Assembly (NCBI RefSeq): GCF_002002885.1
Contig: NZ_CP019510.1
Coordinates: forward strand, 4,898,001 to 4,962,000
DNA from: Janthinobacterium sp. LM6
Lineage (GTDB): Bacteria > Pseudomonadota > Gammaproteobacteria > Burkholderiales > Burkholderiaceae_D
Reading direction: 5' to 3'
DNA length: 64,000 bases
In this document: positions 8,292 to 17,740 of the stretch, in pieces
Numbering within the stretch: the stretch's first letter is position 1
Layout of the letters: each line of letters opens with the position of its first letter
Made by a program: the position numbers and the translations under genes
Notes under the pieces: generated by a model
Database searches by the model: none
Told to the model about the DNA's origin: nothing
Seen by the model: the letters and a program-made list of their open reading frames with translations, nothing else

Positions 8292-9320
8292 ATGTCACAC
8301 CATGCCTTTCCCCTGCCCTCCCACGCTGCACTGGACGCCCTGCTGCAGCCCCAGGACAGCGCTTTCCACCCGATCGAAGGCTTGCAGCGCTTGCGCGACG
8401 CGGGACTGGACCAGCTGCCCCTGCCCGGCCACGGCGCCACCCTGCAGCGCTGGCAAATGCTGGCCGCCATCGCCGCCGTCGACCTCTCCCTGCTCAAGCT
8501 GTATGAAGGCCATACCGATGCGCTCGCCATCCTGGCGGAAATTGGCGGCTCCGGCGTGCCGGCCGGCAGCAGCTGGGGCGTCTGGTGCGCGGATCTGCCG
8601 GGCGCGCGCGTCCGCTTGCGGCAAACGGCCGAGGGCCGCCATGTGCTCGACGGACGCAAGGCCTGGTGTGCCGGGGCGAAGGGCCTCAGCCATGCTTTGA
8701 TCAGCTGCTGGAACGACGCAGGCCAAGCTTGCCTGGCATCGGTGCCCCTGTCGCAGCCCGGCGTGCACGTCACGGACGACGGCTGGCAAGCCGTCGGCAT
8801 GCATGCCTGCGCCAGCGTCGACGTGACTTTTTCTGCCGCGCGCGCCTTTCCCGTGGGGGCGCCGGGCGCCTATCTGCAGCGGCCCGGCTACTGGCATGGC
8901 AGTGCGGGCATCGCGGCCGCCTGGTATGGCGCGGCCTGCGCCGTCGCCAGCCACCTGCATGCGCGCGCGCAGCACGCCGCCCCCGATCCCGTGCGCCTGG
9001 CGCAGCTGGGGCAAATCGATTGCGTCTTGCGCGCCGCCGGCGCCCTGCTGCGCGAAGGCGCCGCCGAAATCGACCGGCACCCGCAACGCGACGCCATGGG
9101 ACTGGCCCTGCGCCTGCGCCTGGCAACGGAAGATGCCGCCACCCTGGTCTTGCGCCTGGCCACGCGGGCGCTGGGCGCGGCTCCCCTGTGCCGCGATGCC
9201 CGCTTCGCGCGCCTGGCGGCCGACCTGCCCGTGTTCCTGCGCCAGAGCCATGCCGAACGCGACCAGGCCGTGCTGGGCGGCATCGTCGCCGGCGCGGAAG
9301 ACCATCCGTGGTCGCTGTGA
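8292..9320 (+). CDS. Acyl-CoA dehydrogenase-like flavoprotein
   Basis: A 342-residue protein with the layout of acyl-CoA dehydrogenases: helical N-terminal region (residues 1-75), a middle beta region with GSSWGVWCAD and the conserved ...LDGRKAWCAGAKGLSHALI (the G-x-K-x-x-x-S/C-G segment that packs on FAD), and a helical C-terminal region. It is shorter than the usual ~380 residues, and I cannot place the catalytic Glu with confidence, so activity is uncertain. It stands alone; related short members often sit with PIG-L deacetylase, methyltransferase and glycosyltransferase genes, none of which is here. SD AGGAG lies nine bases before the ATG. Confidence 0.7.
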   Translation: MSHHAFPLPSHAALDALLQPQDSAFHPIEGLQRLRDAGLDQLPLPGHGATLQRWQMLAAIAAVDLSLLKLYEGHTDALAILAEIGGSGVPAGSSWGVWCADLPGARVRLRQTAEGRHVLDGRKAWCAGAKGLSHALISCWNDAGQACLASVPLSQPGVHVTDDGWQAVGMHACASVDVTFSAARAFPVGAPGAYLQRPGYWHGSAGIAAAWYGAACAVASHLHARAQHAAPDPVRLAQLGQIDCVLRAAGALLREGAAEIDRHPQRDAMGLALRLRLATEDAATLVLRLATRALGAAPLCRDARFARLAADLPVFLRQSHAERDQAVLGGIVAGAEDHPWSL

Positions 9321-9321
9321 C

Positions 9322-9361
9322 AAAAAAAATCGCCGGACCGGATGGACTCCGGGCCGGCGAT
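9322..9361 (-). terminator. Intrinsic terminator of the first giant autotransporter gene
   Basis: On the minus strand ATCGCCGG...CCGGCGAT forms a strong stem (arms 9329-9336 and 9354-9361) followed by eight T residues. It lies 25 bases after the stop at 9387 and directly abuts the convergent acyl-CoA-dehydrogenase-like gene. Confidence 0.85.
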
Positions 9362-9386
9362 CAGGGCTAGCCTGAAGGCTGACTGA

Positions 9387-11613
9387 TTACCTGAGCGGCA
9401 TGGCGATGCCGAACATCACCGACTGGGTACGTCCGCTATCGATGTTCAGATTGCTGTTGTAGTCCAGCGTGATGGTCATGCCGTTCGACAGCAGCAGCTT
9501 GACGCCCAGGCCCGCCGTCCAGTTGCCCGTCTGCTGCGGCACCGTGCGGATCACGTACACGGGACCGTCGGCCACCAGGTCGGCATACGCCAGGCGCGCA
9601 TCGTCGGCACCCTGGAACTGGTGGCGGTACTCGAGCCGCGCGCGCGGGAACCACGTGCCCAGGCCACCGACATAGATGCCCTCGGCCCGCACGCCCAGCG
9701 CGCCGATGCGCGAACGCACCGTTTGCTTGAAGTAGCTCAGGGCGTTGATGCCCGCCGCCTTCTCCGTGTACGGATCGAGCTTGGCCGACATCAGTTCCAC
9801 CCGGCCATACGGCGACCACATCCAGGTTTCCTGGCGCATCTCGATACCGCCCACCAACGCGCCGAACACTTGCTTGCCATCGCGTTCGCCCGTGGCGAAA
9901 CCGCTGCCATCGGTCAGGTAGCGCGAGGCGTCGTATTGCAGGGTGCCGTAGCCGAGCACGCCGTCCAGGAAGACGCCCTTGCTCGGACGCAAGCTGCCAT
10001 ACACGGCCGCCACGGCGCTGTCGGCCGTGCTGCGGCTGCCGTTCTGGCCCACGTCGCTGCGGTCATGGCTGAAACCGGCGCCCACGCCCAGGGTCGCCAG
10101 GTCGCTGAGGCGGTAATCGCCGCCCACGCTGACACCATTCGTGCGGAAGCGGAAGCCCGTGTCGCGGCCATTCACATAGTGCTGGCCGAAGTCCACCGCG
10201 CCACCGAGCCACAGAGATAACGCCTGTTTCTGCGTGTCGGGCTTCTGCGGCATGTCCGGCAAGCCCTGCGTGGCGCCGCTGACATCGGCCTGTTGCCGGT
10301 CGCTGCTGAAACCGGCATCGGCCTGGCGCAGGGACGCCTTGCGCATGAACGGTTTCACGGCCGTGCCGAACACGCGGTCCGCTTCCTGTTCCTGCCAGCG
10401 CGCCAGCGCCGCCGTCGGATTGCCGCTGTCGTTCGGCGGCGTCAGGCTCAGGCCAAAGCTGGACCGTCCCCAGCCATCGCCATGCAGGCTTTCCAGGCGC
10501 TGCGTGAAGTTCGACAGCTGCGCCGTGGCGAAGCGCCGCGCCGCATCGGCTTGCGCCGCTTGCAAGCCGATCACTTCCGGATCGAGCGACGGATCGCGCC
10601 GCGCCGTCACGGTGACGTTCACCACGCCCGGCTTCGAAGTGGCATACGCATTGCTCAGGGTGTAGCTGACGACGGCCGCGCCGGCAAACTTGCCCGAGGC
10701 CGCAAAGCTCAGCTGGTACGACGGCTTGCCGGCCGTGCCCACGTCGCGCACCACTGCCTTGCCCGCCTCGGCCGGCGCCACGCTCAGCACATTCGCCGCC
10801 GTGAACGGGCCGCCCGTGGCGCCCGCCGTCAGGTCCACATTGACCGTCAGGCCGGCCACCACCGTGGCGCTCTGGCTGGCCACCTGCGGCATCGGATTGA
10901 CGGAAATCGTCGACGTCACCGGCGCCGAGGTGCCGAACACGTTCGACACGGTGTAGCCGATGCTGATGTCGCCGCTGGTGTTGATGCCCGGCGTGTAGAC
11001 GATGTCCATGCCATTGACGACTGCCGTGCCGCTGGCCGGCTGCGTGGTGATGGCCACCGCCGTGAACGGGCCGCCGGTGGCGCCCTGCGTCACCTGCAGG
11101 GTCACCGGCGTGCCGGCCAGTACCGTCGCCGTCTTGGCGACAGGCACCGGCACCGGCTGCGGCGCCACCGTCACGCTGACCGTGGCCGGCGCGGACGTGC
11201 CGCCCGGACCCGTCGCCGTGTAGCTGAAGCTGTCCGGACCGAAGTAGTTGGCATTCGGCACATACGTCACCTTGAAACTCGCACCGGCGACGGCGCGCGC
11301 CATGCGCGCCGAGGCACCGCTCGAGACCACCGTGACGCGCCCGTGCTGCGGCGGCGTGACGATGGTCACATCGGTGATCGGGCTGCCATCCGTGGAAGCG
11401 ATGGTCAGGCTCACTTCCTGGTTGGCCGAGGTGGTCGCCGTTTCATTGGGCACCGGCGGCGGCGCCTGGTTCACCTGCAGGGTCAGCGCCTGCTGCACCG
11501 TGAACTGGTGCGCGTCCTTCGCCTGCAAGGTAAAGGCGAAGCTGCCGAACGCGGTCGGCGTGCCGCTGACGATGCCGCTCGCCGCATCGAGCGCCAGGCC
11601 GGTCGGCAAGGCC
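9387..11613 (-). repeat. Long direct repeat, copy A (3' third of autotransporter 1)
   Basis: This segment recurs at 18800-21026 at a constant offset of 9413 bases with only scattered substitutions and no length change at the points checked. Similarity drops sharply beyond 11613, inside an Ig module (ALPTGLALDAASG side conserved, next strand divergent). It encodes part of one Ig module, the cadherin-like modules and the whole beta-barrel. Confidence 0.9.
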
Positions 11614-14600
11614 CCGCTAATCAGGGAGTACACGTAAGGCGCGACGCCGCCGGTGGCCGTGAACTGCTGGCTATACGCGTCGCCCGCGCGGATCGCCGCC
11701 AAACTGGCCGGCGTCAGAGTCAGGGTGGGCGCAGCTACCGTCAGCGTGTAGTTTTTGCTGAGGCTGAATGGCGCCCCCACGCCCGTGCTGCTGTCGGTGA
11801 CCTTGATGCTGAACGGGAAACTGCCCGCCGCATTCGTCGTGCCGGACAGCACGCCCGTAGCCGTATTCAGGCTCAGGCCCACGGGCAAGGTGCCCACTAC
11901 GGCATAGCTGTACGGCACCGTGCCGCCCGTCCCCGTCAGGGTCGTGCTGTAGGCCGCTTCCGCCGTCGGATTGGGCAAGCTGGCCGGGTTCAACGCCAGT
12001 ACCGCCGAAGCGACGGACAGCGTGTAGCTCTTCGTCCCCGTGAATTGACGCGAATCCGTCACTTGCACCACCAGCGCAAAATCGCCAGCCGCCGTGGGCG
12101 TGCCGCTCAATACGCCGCTGGCGTTCGAGCTCATGCCGGCAGGCAGGCTGCCCGTTATCGCGAACGTGTAAGGACCGACTCCGCCGCTGGCCGTCAGTTG
12201 CTGGCTGTACGCGGTGGCAACGGTTGCCGCCGGCAAGCTGGCCGGGGTGACGCCGATGGCCGAGGTCACGGTCAAGGTATACGTTTGCGTTGCCTGGGTA
12301 TTGACCCCGGCGACCGCGGCTTGCGTCGCGGTGATGGTGCTGGTGCCGGCGCTGACCGGAGTGATGACGCCCGTGCCGCTGACAGTCGCCACGCCCGCGT
12401 TCGAGCTGGTATAGCTCAAGGCGCCATAACTGCCGCCCGTCAGGCTGGATGTCGCTGCATTGCTGAAGTTATTGCCCAATGGAACGGATGCCGCGGTCGG
12501 TGTCGCAAACGTGATGACACCGGTCGGGATATACGTAAATTGGTCCGCCGCGCCGCTGGCGCTGGTGCCGCCAACCGTGGTCACCTTCACGTCCACCACG
12601 CCCGAGCTGCCCGATGGACTCGTGGCCGTGATCTGCGTGGCGCCGTTGACGACAAAGCTGCCGGCATTGGCGCCGCCGAATCGCACTGCCGTGGCACCTG
12701 TAAAGCCGGTACCGGTGATGACCACGCTGGTGCCGCCGGCGACGGGGCCGAAGGCAGGTGTAATGCCGCTGACTGTCGGCGCCACCACGTAGGTGAACTG
12801 GTCCGACGCGCTGGTGGCACTCGTGCCGCCGATGGTGGTGACGCGCACGTCCACCGTGCCGGCACCAGCTGGCGCCGTCGCCGTGATCTGCGTGGCGCTG
12901 TTGACGGTGAAACTCGTCGCCGCCGTGCCGCCAAACGTCACTGCCGTCGCGCCGCCAAGGCCCGCTCCGCTGATAACGACACTGCTGCCGCCCGTCGTTG
13001 GACCCGAGGCCGGGGAAATACCGCTCACCACCGGTGCGCCCACATACGTGAACTGGTCGTTCGCGCTGGTGGCGCTGGTGCCACCTGTGGTGGTGATGCG
13101 CACGTCCACCGTGCCCGTGCCGGCTGGCGCCGTCGCCGTGATCTGCGTGGCGCTATTGACGGTAAAGCCCGTCGCTGCCGTGCCGCCGAACGTCACCGCC
13201 GTCGCGCCAGTGAAATTCGTGCCGCTGATGGTGAGCGTGGTGCCGCCAGTAACCGGGCCGGAGGTGGGCGAAATGCTGCTCACCACCGGTGCGGCCACGT
13301 ACGTAAATTGGTCCGCCGCGCTGGTGGCGCTGGTGCCGCCGATGGTCGTGACGCGCACATCCACCGTGCCCGTGCCGGCTGGCGCCGTCGCCGTGATCTG
13401 CGTGGCGCTGTTGACGGTAAAGCCCGTGGCGCCGGTAGCTCCGAACGTCACCGCCGTCGCACCAGTGAAATTCGTGCCGCTGATGGTGACCGTGCTCCCC
13501 CCCGCAGCGGGACCGGCCGTGGGTGAAATGCTGCTCACCACCGGTGCGCCCACATACGTGAACTGGTCGTTCGCGCTGGTGGCGCTGGTGCCACCTGTGG
13601 TGGTGATGCGCACGTCCACCGTGCCCGTGCCGGCTGGCGCCGTCGCCGTGATCTGCGTGGCGCTGTTGACCGTAAAGCCCATCGCTGCCGTAGCGCCGAA
13701 GGTCACCGCCGTCGCGCCACTGAAATTCGTGCCGCTGATGGTGACCGTGCTGCCGCCGGCAGCCGGGCCGGAGGTGGGCGAAATGCTGCTCACCACCGGT
13801 GCCGCCACGTACGTAAATTGGTCCGCCGCGCTGGTGGCGCTGGTGCCACCGATGGTGGTGACGCGCACGTCCACCGTGCCCGCGCCGGCTGGCGCAGTGG
13901 CCGTGATCTGCGTGGCGCTGTTGACCGTAAAGCCCGTCGCTGCCGTGGCGCCGAACGTCACCGCCGTCGCGCCACTGAAATTCGTGCCGCTGATGGTGAC
14001 CGTGCTGCCGCCGGCAGCCGGGCCGGCCGTGGGCGAAATGCTGCTCACCGCCGGTGCAACTACATAGGTGAATTGATCGGCCGCGCTGGTGGCGCTGGTG
14101 CCGCCGATGGTCGTGACGCGCACGTCCACCGTGCCCGCGCCGGCTGGCGCCGTCGCCGTGATCTGCGTGGCGCTGTTGACCGTAAAGCCCGTCGCTGCCG
14201 TGGCGCCGAAAGTCACCGCCGTCGCGCCACTGAAATTCGTGCCGCTGATGGTGACCGTAGTACCGCCAGCGATGGGGCCTGCCGTCGGCGACAGGCTCGT
14301 CACCGTCGGCACCGCCACGTAGGTAAATTGATCGGCCGCGCTGGTGGCGCTGGTGCCGCCGGTGGTGGTGATGCGCACATCCACCGTGCCCGTGCCGGCT
14401 GGCGCCGTCGCCGTGATCTGCGTGGCGCTGTTGACCGTAAAGCCCGTCGCTGCCGTGGCGCCGAAAGTCACCGCCGTCGCGCCACTGAAATTCGTGCCGC
14501 TGATGGTGACCGTGGTGCCGCCAACAGCCGGGCCGGAGGTGGGCGAAATGCTGCTCACCACCGGTGCCGCCACGTACGTAAATTGGTCCGCCGCGCTGGT

Positions 14601-16352
14601 GGCGCTGGTGCCGCCGATGGTGGTGACGCGCACGTCCACCGTGCCCGCGCCGGCTGGCGCCGTGGCCGTGATCTGCGTGGCGCTGTTGACCGTGTAGCCG
14701 GTCGCCGCCGTGGCGCCGAAGGTCACCGCCGTCGTGGTGGAAAAGTTCGTGCCACTGATGACGACCGTGGCGCCGCCGCCTGCCGGCCCCGCAGTGGGCG
14801 AAATGCTTGTCACTGTCGGCGCTGCCACAAAGGTAAATTGGTCAGCGGCGCTGGTGGCGCTGGTGCCACCCACGGTGGTGATGCGCACATCCACCGTGCC
14901 GGAACCGGCTGGCGCCGTGGCCGTGATCTGCGTGGCGCTGTTGACCGTAAAGCCAGTCGCGGCCGTGGCGCCGAAGGTCACGGCTGTAGCGCCGGTAAAG
15001 CGCGTGCCGGTGATGGTGACCGTGGTACCGCCAGTGGTGGGACCCGCGGTCGGCGAAATGCTCGTCACAATTGGCGCGCCGACATAGGTAAATTGATCGG
15101 CCGCGCTGGTGGTACTACCGCCGCCGGCAGTCGTGACGGTCACGTCCACCGTGCCTGCGCTGCCCGCTGGCGCCGTCGCCGTGATCTGCGTGGCGCTGTT
15201 GACCGTAAAGCCGCTGGCATTGGTGGCGCCGAACTTCACTGCCGTCGCACCCGTCAAATTGGTACCGGTGATAATCACGCTGGTGCCACCACCGGTGGGG
15301 CCTGCCGTCGGCGAGATGCCGGTCACGGTCGGCGGCGGGGTGGCGTTGATCACCATGGAGTAGCTTCTGGACGTGTTGTACGGTCCGTTGCCGCCAGTGA
15401 CATCCGTCGATTTGATCACGAAGTTGAAGGTACCCAGGCTGCCCGGCGTGCCCGAAACCAGGCCGCTGCTCGACAAGGTCAGGCCCGGCGGCAAGCTGCC
15501 CGATTCCACCACGTAAGTGTAGGGCGCGGTGCCATTCGAAGTGGACATCTGCTGGCTGTAGGGCGTCGACAATCCTCCCGCCGACAGGACCGTGGGCGTG
15601 ATGGACAAGATTGGTATGGCGATCGACACGGAATAGTTCTTGGTGACGGTCAGCGGCGTGCCTGCCGTCGAATCAGTCACCTTGACGCCGAACACATAGG
15701 CGCCGGTCGCCGTCACGGTGCCGGAAATTACGCCGCTCGTTGACACGGTGATGCCAGGTGGCAAGGTTCCAGTATCCAGCGCGTAGGTATAGGGAGCCAC
15801 GCCACCGCTCGCCGACATGGCCTGGCTGTACGGCACGCCAATCACGGGTGCCGTCAAACCGGCCGGCGACACGCTAAAGGCTGCCGCGGGAGGCAGGACA
15901 GTCACCGTGAAAGTCACGGCCTTGCTGTCCTCGTCCCACAGAACAAAGCTGTCGGACAAGGCCCCGTCGCCATTATTAATATAGGTCGCAATACCGGTAC
16001 CGTTACCGACGAGGCCGGTAATCATGCCGTGCTGCGCGCCGGGGATATTTTCCGTCAAGCCAAATTCGCTACAGTCAGACAAATCAATCACATAGGGGGC
16101 TCCTGATGCGACGGTAAAACTTCTCTGATTGGGAATACATTTCGTGCTTGGATCACCCGGATCCGCCTGTGCAGGACCTGCGACGAGTCCCAGCATCACC
16201 AGGCACAGCGAAGCGAACCAGTGCACGAAAAGGCCCGAGACTGGCGACCTGTCAGCGGCACGGTTTGGCATTCGTCGCTGGTTCCCAACAAAAAAAGAAC
16301 GCAGGAAAGAAAATACCGAGCGGGCGACGACACCGTTGCAAGTACGCAACAT
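9387..16352 (-). CDS. Giant Ig/IPT-repeat autotransporter adhesin (about 2321 aa)
   Basis: A predicted type V secreted surface protein. The start at 16352 is chosen because GGAGA lies six bases upstream; a further in-frame ATG at 16418 has no such site. A long N-terminal extension precedes a hydrophobic core at 41-60 and a cleavage site after GPAQA (63). Then come a Cys-containing domain, three putative-Ig (He_PIG) modules, eleven IPT/TIG repeats of ~84 residues (about 339-1272), a Big_2-like domain, more He_PIG modules, cadherin/Big_9-like modules, and an autotransporter beta-domain in the last ~275 residues. The last residues are MPLR, not the usual aromatic end. The C-terminal ~742 residues are almost identical to the gene at 18800. 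Adhesion or biofilm role is inference. Confidence 0.88.
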   Translation of the reverse strand: MLRTCNGVVARSVFSFLRSFFVGNQRRMPNRAADRSPVSGLFVHWFASLCLVMLGLVAGPAQADPGDPSTKCIPNQRSFTVASGAPYVIDLSDCSEFGLTENIPGAQHGMITGLVGNGTGIATYINNGDGALSDSFVLWDEDSKAVTFTVTVLPPAAAFSVSPAGLTAPVIGVPYSQAMSASGGVAPYTYALDTGTLPPGITVSTSGVISGTVTATGAYVFGVKVTDSTAGTPLTVTKNYSVSIAIPILSITPTVLSAGGLSTPYSQQMSTSNGTAPYTYVVESGSLPPGLTLSSSGLVSGTPGSLGTFNFVIKSTDVTGGNGPYNTSRSYSMVINATPPPTVTGISPTAGPTGGGTSVIITGTNLTGATAVKFGATNASGFTVNSATQITATAPAGSAGTVDVTVTTAGGGSTTSAADQFTYVGAPIVTSISPTAGPTTGGTTVTITGTRFTGATAVTFGATAATGFTVNSATQITATAPAGSGTVDVRITTVGGTSATSAADQFTFVAAPTVTSISPTAGPAGGGATVVISGTNFSTTTAVTFGATAATGYTVNSATQITATAPAGAGTVDVRVTTIGGTSATSAADQFTYVAAPVVSSISPTSGPAVGGTTVTISGTNFSGATAVTFGATAATGFTVNSATQITATAPAGTGTVDVRITTTGGTSATSAADQFTYVAVPTVTSLSPTAGPIAGGTTVTISGTNFSGATAVTFGATAATGFTVNSATQITATAPAGAGTVDVRVTTIGGTSATSAADQFTYVVAPAVSSISPTAGPAAGGSTVTISGTNFSGATAVTFGATAATGFTVNSATQITATAPAGAGTVDVRVTTIGGTSATSAADQFTYVAAPVVSSISPTSGPAAGGSTVTISGTNFSGATAVTFGATAAMGFTVNSATQITATAPAGTGTVDVRITTTGGTSATSANDQFTYVGAPVVSSISPTAGPAAGGSTVTISGTNFTGATAVTFGATGATGFTVNSATQITATAPAGTGTVDVRVTTIGGTSATSAADQFTYVAAPVVSSISPTSGPVTGGTTLTISGTNFTGATAVTFGGTAATGFTVNSATQITATAPAGTGTVDVRITTTGGTSATSANDQFTYVGAPVVSGISPASGPTTGGSSVVISGAGLGGATAVTFGGTAATSFTVNSATQITATAPAGAGTVDVRVTTIGGTSATSASDQFTYVVAPTVSGITPAFGPVAGGTSVVITGTGFTGATAVRFGGANAGSFVVNGATQITATSPSGSSGVVDVKVTTVGGTSASGAADQFTYIPTGVITFATPTAASVPLGNNFSNAATSSLTGGSYGALSYTSSNAGVATVSGTGVITPVSAGTSTITATQAAVAGVNTQATQTYTLTVTSAIGVTPASLPAATVATAYSQQLTASGGVGPYTFAITGSLPAGMSSNASGVLSGTPTAAGDFALVVQVTDSRQFTGTKSYTLSVASAVLALNPASLPNPTAEAAYSTTLTGTGGTVPYSYAVVGTLPVGLSLNTATGVLSGTTNAAGSFPFSIKVTDSSTGVGAPFSLSKNYTLTVAAPTLTLTPASLAAIRAGDAYSQQFTATGGVAPYVYSLISGALPTGLALDAASGIVSGTPTAFGSFAFTLQAKDAHQFTVQQALTLQVNQAPPPVPNETATTSANQEVSLTIASTDGSPITDVTIVTPPQHGRVTVVSSGASARMARAVAGASFKVTYVPNANYFGPDSFSYTATGPGGTSAPATVSVTVAPQPVPVPVAKTATVLAGTPVTLQVTQGATGGPFTAVAITTQPASGTAVVNGMDIVYTPGINTSGDISIGYTVSNVFGTSAPVTSTISVNPMPQVASQSATVVAGLTVNVDLTAGATGGPFTAANVLSVAPAEAGKAVVRDVGTAGKPSYQLSFAASGKFAGAAVVSYTLSNAYATSKPGVVNVTVTARRDPSLDPEVIGLQAAQADAARRFATAQLSNFTQRLESLHGDGWGRSSFGLSLTPPNDSGNPTAALARWQEQEADRVFGTAVKPFMRKASLRQADAGFSSDRQQADVSGATQGLPDMPQKPDTQKQALSLWLGGAVDFGQHYVNGRDTGFRFRTNGVSVGGDYRLSDLATLGVGAGFSHDRSDVGQNGSRSTADSAVAAVYGSLRPSKGVFLDGVLGYGTLQYDASRYLTDGSGFATGERDGKQVFGALVGGIEMRQETWMWSPYGRVELMSAKLDPYTEKAAGINALSYFKQTVRSRIGALGVRAEGIYVGGLGTWFPRARLEYRHQFQGADDARLAYADLVADGPVYVIRTVPQQTGNWTAGLGVKLLLSNGMTITLDYNSNLNIDSGRTQSVMFGIAMPLR
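12535..15340 (-). repeat. Eleven tandem IPT/TIG-coding repeats, ~252 bp each
   Basis: In-frame repeats of ~252 bp (84 codons) within the autotransporter gene. Each encodes a unit beginning SSISPTAGPAAGGSTVTIS and ending near SAADQFTYV. Central units are nearly identical in DNA, the outer ones more diverged, the usual picture of expansion by unequal recombination or slippage. Copy number is likely variable between strains. Confidence 0.9.
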
Positions 16353-16597
16353 AGTTTCTCCAATACAGAATTTTTCAGACAAAAAAGAACGTGATTTCAG
16401 GCCGTCAGCAAGGTCCATTCCGAGCTCTTCTACAGTGCCAACAGATGTTGACGCTTGCCATATGACAACGTATGCTACCCCGAGATTTCAATAAAGTAAC
16501 TATAACAAAAAGGGTTTTTTAAAACGCAATATTGATTGCAAATGGAAAATATTGCTCATTTGAAATTTAATGACATTCCAACCGTGGGAGAACGATG
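16353..16597. promoter_or_regulatory. Divergent intergenic region between autotransporter 1 and the tail-collar genes
   Basis: AT-rich relative to both neighbours, especially 16480-16575, with runs such as AAAAAGGGTTTTTTAAAA near 16507. It must hold the promoters for both directions, but I cannot pick a convincing -35/-10 pair. The first ~65 bases could extend the autotransporter frame to 16418. Confidence 0.4.
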
Positions 16598-17128
16598 ATG
16601 GCTGATGTGTATCTAGGACAAATCATGATGGGCGGTTTCAATTTTGCGCCGCGTGGCTTTGCAGCATGTAACGGGCAATTGCTGCCAGTTGCGCAGAATC
16701 AGGCGCTGTTCGCACTGTTGGGCACCTATTACGGCGGCAATGGCAGTACCACCTTTGCCTTGCCTAACTTGCAAGGCAGTACCCCTGTCGGTGCAGGCAG
16801 TTCGGTGGATGGTTCCTGGCAACCCACGCCCTATCAGATCGGCGCGCGCGCGGGGGTCGAGGCTGTCACCTTGATATCGACCGAGATGCCACAGCACACG
16901 CATGCGGCCAATACGGTGACCACGCCCGGCACTTCGAAAAACCCCACGAATACCCTGTTTGGCGGCAGCGGCGCGGAATTCATCTACGGTTCGGCGGGCC
17001 CGCAAGTCACCCTCTCCAGCAAGACCCTGGCGTTGACCGGCGGCAACCAGGCGCATAACAATATGCAGCCGTTCTCGGTCATCAACTTCAATATCGCCTT
17101 GAGCGGTATCTTCCCGTCGCGCAACTAA
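16598..17128 (+). CDS. Phage tail-collar domain protein 1 (MdpB-like)
   Basis: A 176-residue protein of the family annotated as microcystin-dependent protein or tail fibre protein. The N-terminal tail-collar domain has YLGQIMMGGFNFAPRGFAAC, NGQLLPVAQNQALFALLGT, YYGGNGSTTFALPNLQG; then EMPQHTHAANT and the C-terminal NFNIALSGIFPSRN. ATG 16598 is preferred over 16595 because GGGAG then lies seven bases upstream. No signal peptide and no membrane segment. First of three homologous genes with 30-48 base gaps, probably one operon. No other phage genes are near, so this is not an obvious prophage. Function unknown. Confidence 0.85.
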   Translation: MADVYLGQIMMGGFNFAPRGFAACNGQLLPVAQNQALFALLGTYYGGNGSTTFALPNLQGSTPVGAGSSVDGSWQPTPYQIGARAGVEAVTLISTEMPQHTHAANTVTTPGTSKNPTNTLFGGSGAEFIYGSAGPQVTLSSKTLALTGGNQAHNNMQPFSVINFNIALSGIFPSRN

Positions 17129-17158
17129 CGAATCAGCCACTTCTTACGGAGCATAGTC

Positions 17159-17692
17159 ATGACCACACCCTATGTCGGCGAAATTCGCCTGTTTGCCTTT
17201 CCCCGCATTCCCAGCGGCTGGTTCGCCTGCGACGGCAGCCTGAAACCGATCGCCAATAATGAAGTGCTGTACACCCTGCTGGGCACCACCTACGGCGGCG
17301 ACGGCGTCAACACTTTTGCCGTGCCCGACTTGCGCGGCCAGGTTCCCCTGCATATGGGTACCGGTCCCGGCCTGAGCAACCGGCCCCTGGGGCAACGAAG
17401 CGGCAGCGAATCCGTGACCCTGCTGGCCACCCAGCTTCCTTCGCATACGCACCCGTACAATGTGAACAGCACCCTGGCGACGGCGAATGTGCCGGCGGCC
17501 AACCTGCTGCTGACTGCCCCGTCGAATAACGACAAGATGTACACGAGCGATCTGACCGGGCTGACCGCCTATGCACTGGCAACCACCGCCACGGGCGCGA
17601 CAGGCGGCAACCTGCCGCACGAGAACACCATGCCAACCCTGACAGCGTCATTTTGCATCGCATGGGCAGGCATTTTCCCATCGCAGCAATAA
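17159..17692 (+). CDS. Phage tail-collar domain protein 2 (MdpB-like)
   Basis: A 177-residue homologue of the preceding protein: YVGEIRLFAFPRIPSGWFAC, DGSLKPIANNEVLYTLLGT, TYGGDGVNTFAVPDLRGQVPL, a QLPSHTHPYN His pair and C-terminal AWAGIFPSQQ. The collar landmarks are retained, but the middle segment (about residues 95-150) differs from its neighbours, as expected if this part sets binding specificity. CGGAG lies about ten bases before ATG 17159. No export signal. Second gene of the trio. Confidence 0.85.
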   Translation: MTTPYVGEIRLFAFPRIPSGWFACDGSLKPIANNEVLYTLLGTTYGGDGVNTFAVPDLRGQVPLHMGTGPGLSNRPLGQRSGSESVTLLATQLPSHTHPYNVNSTLATANVPAANLLLTAPSNNDKMYTSDLTGLTAYALATTATGATGGNLPHENTMPTLTASFCIAWAGIFPSQQ

Positions 17693-17740
17693 CAGCCAGC
17701 AAGCTAGCGCAGCCCATAAAATCGATCAGGAGAACCTACC

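Noticed and set aside
10293-13526. Plus-strand open frame of more than 1000 codons opposite autotransporter 1 (similar one at 19658-23206)
   Set aside because: Composed of Arg/His/Ala/Gly runs with no domain; it exists because the GC-rich repeats on the minus strand lack stops in the complementary frame. The minus-strand product has a signal peptide, Ig modules and a barrel.
12535-15340. CRISPR or other non-coding repeat array
   Set aside because: The 252-bp period is a multiple of three and encodes conserved IPT domains in one uninterrupted frame.
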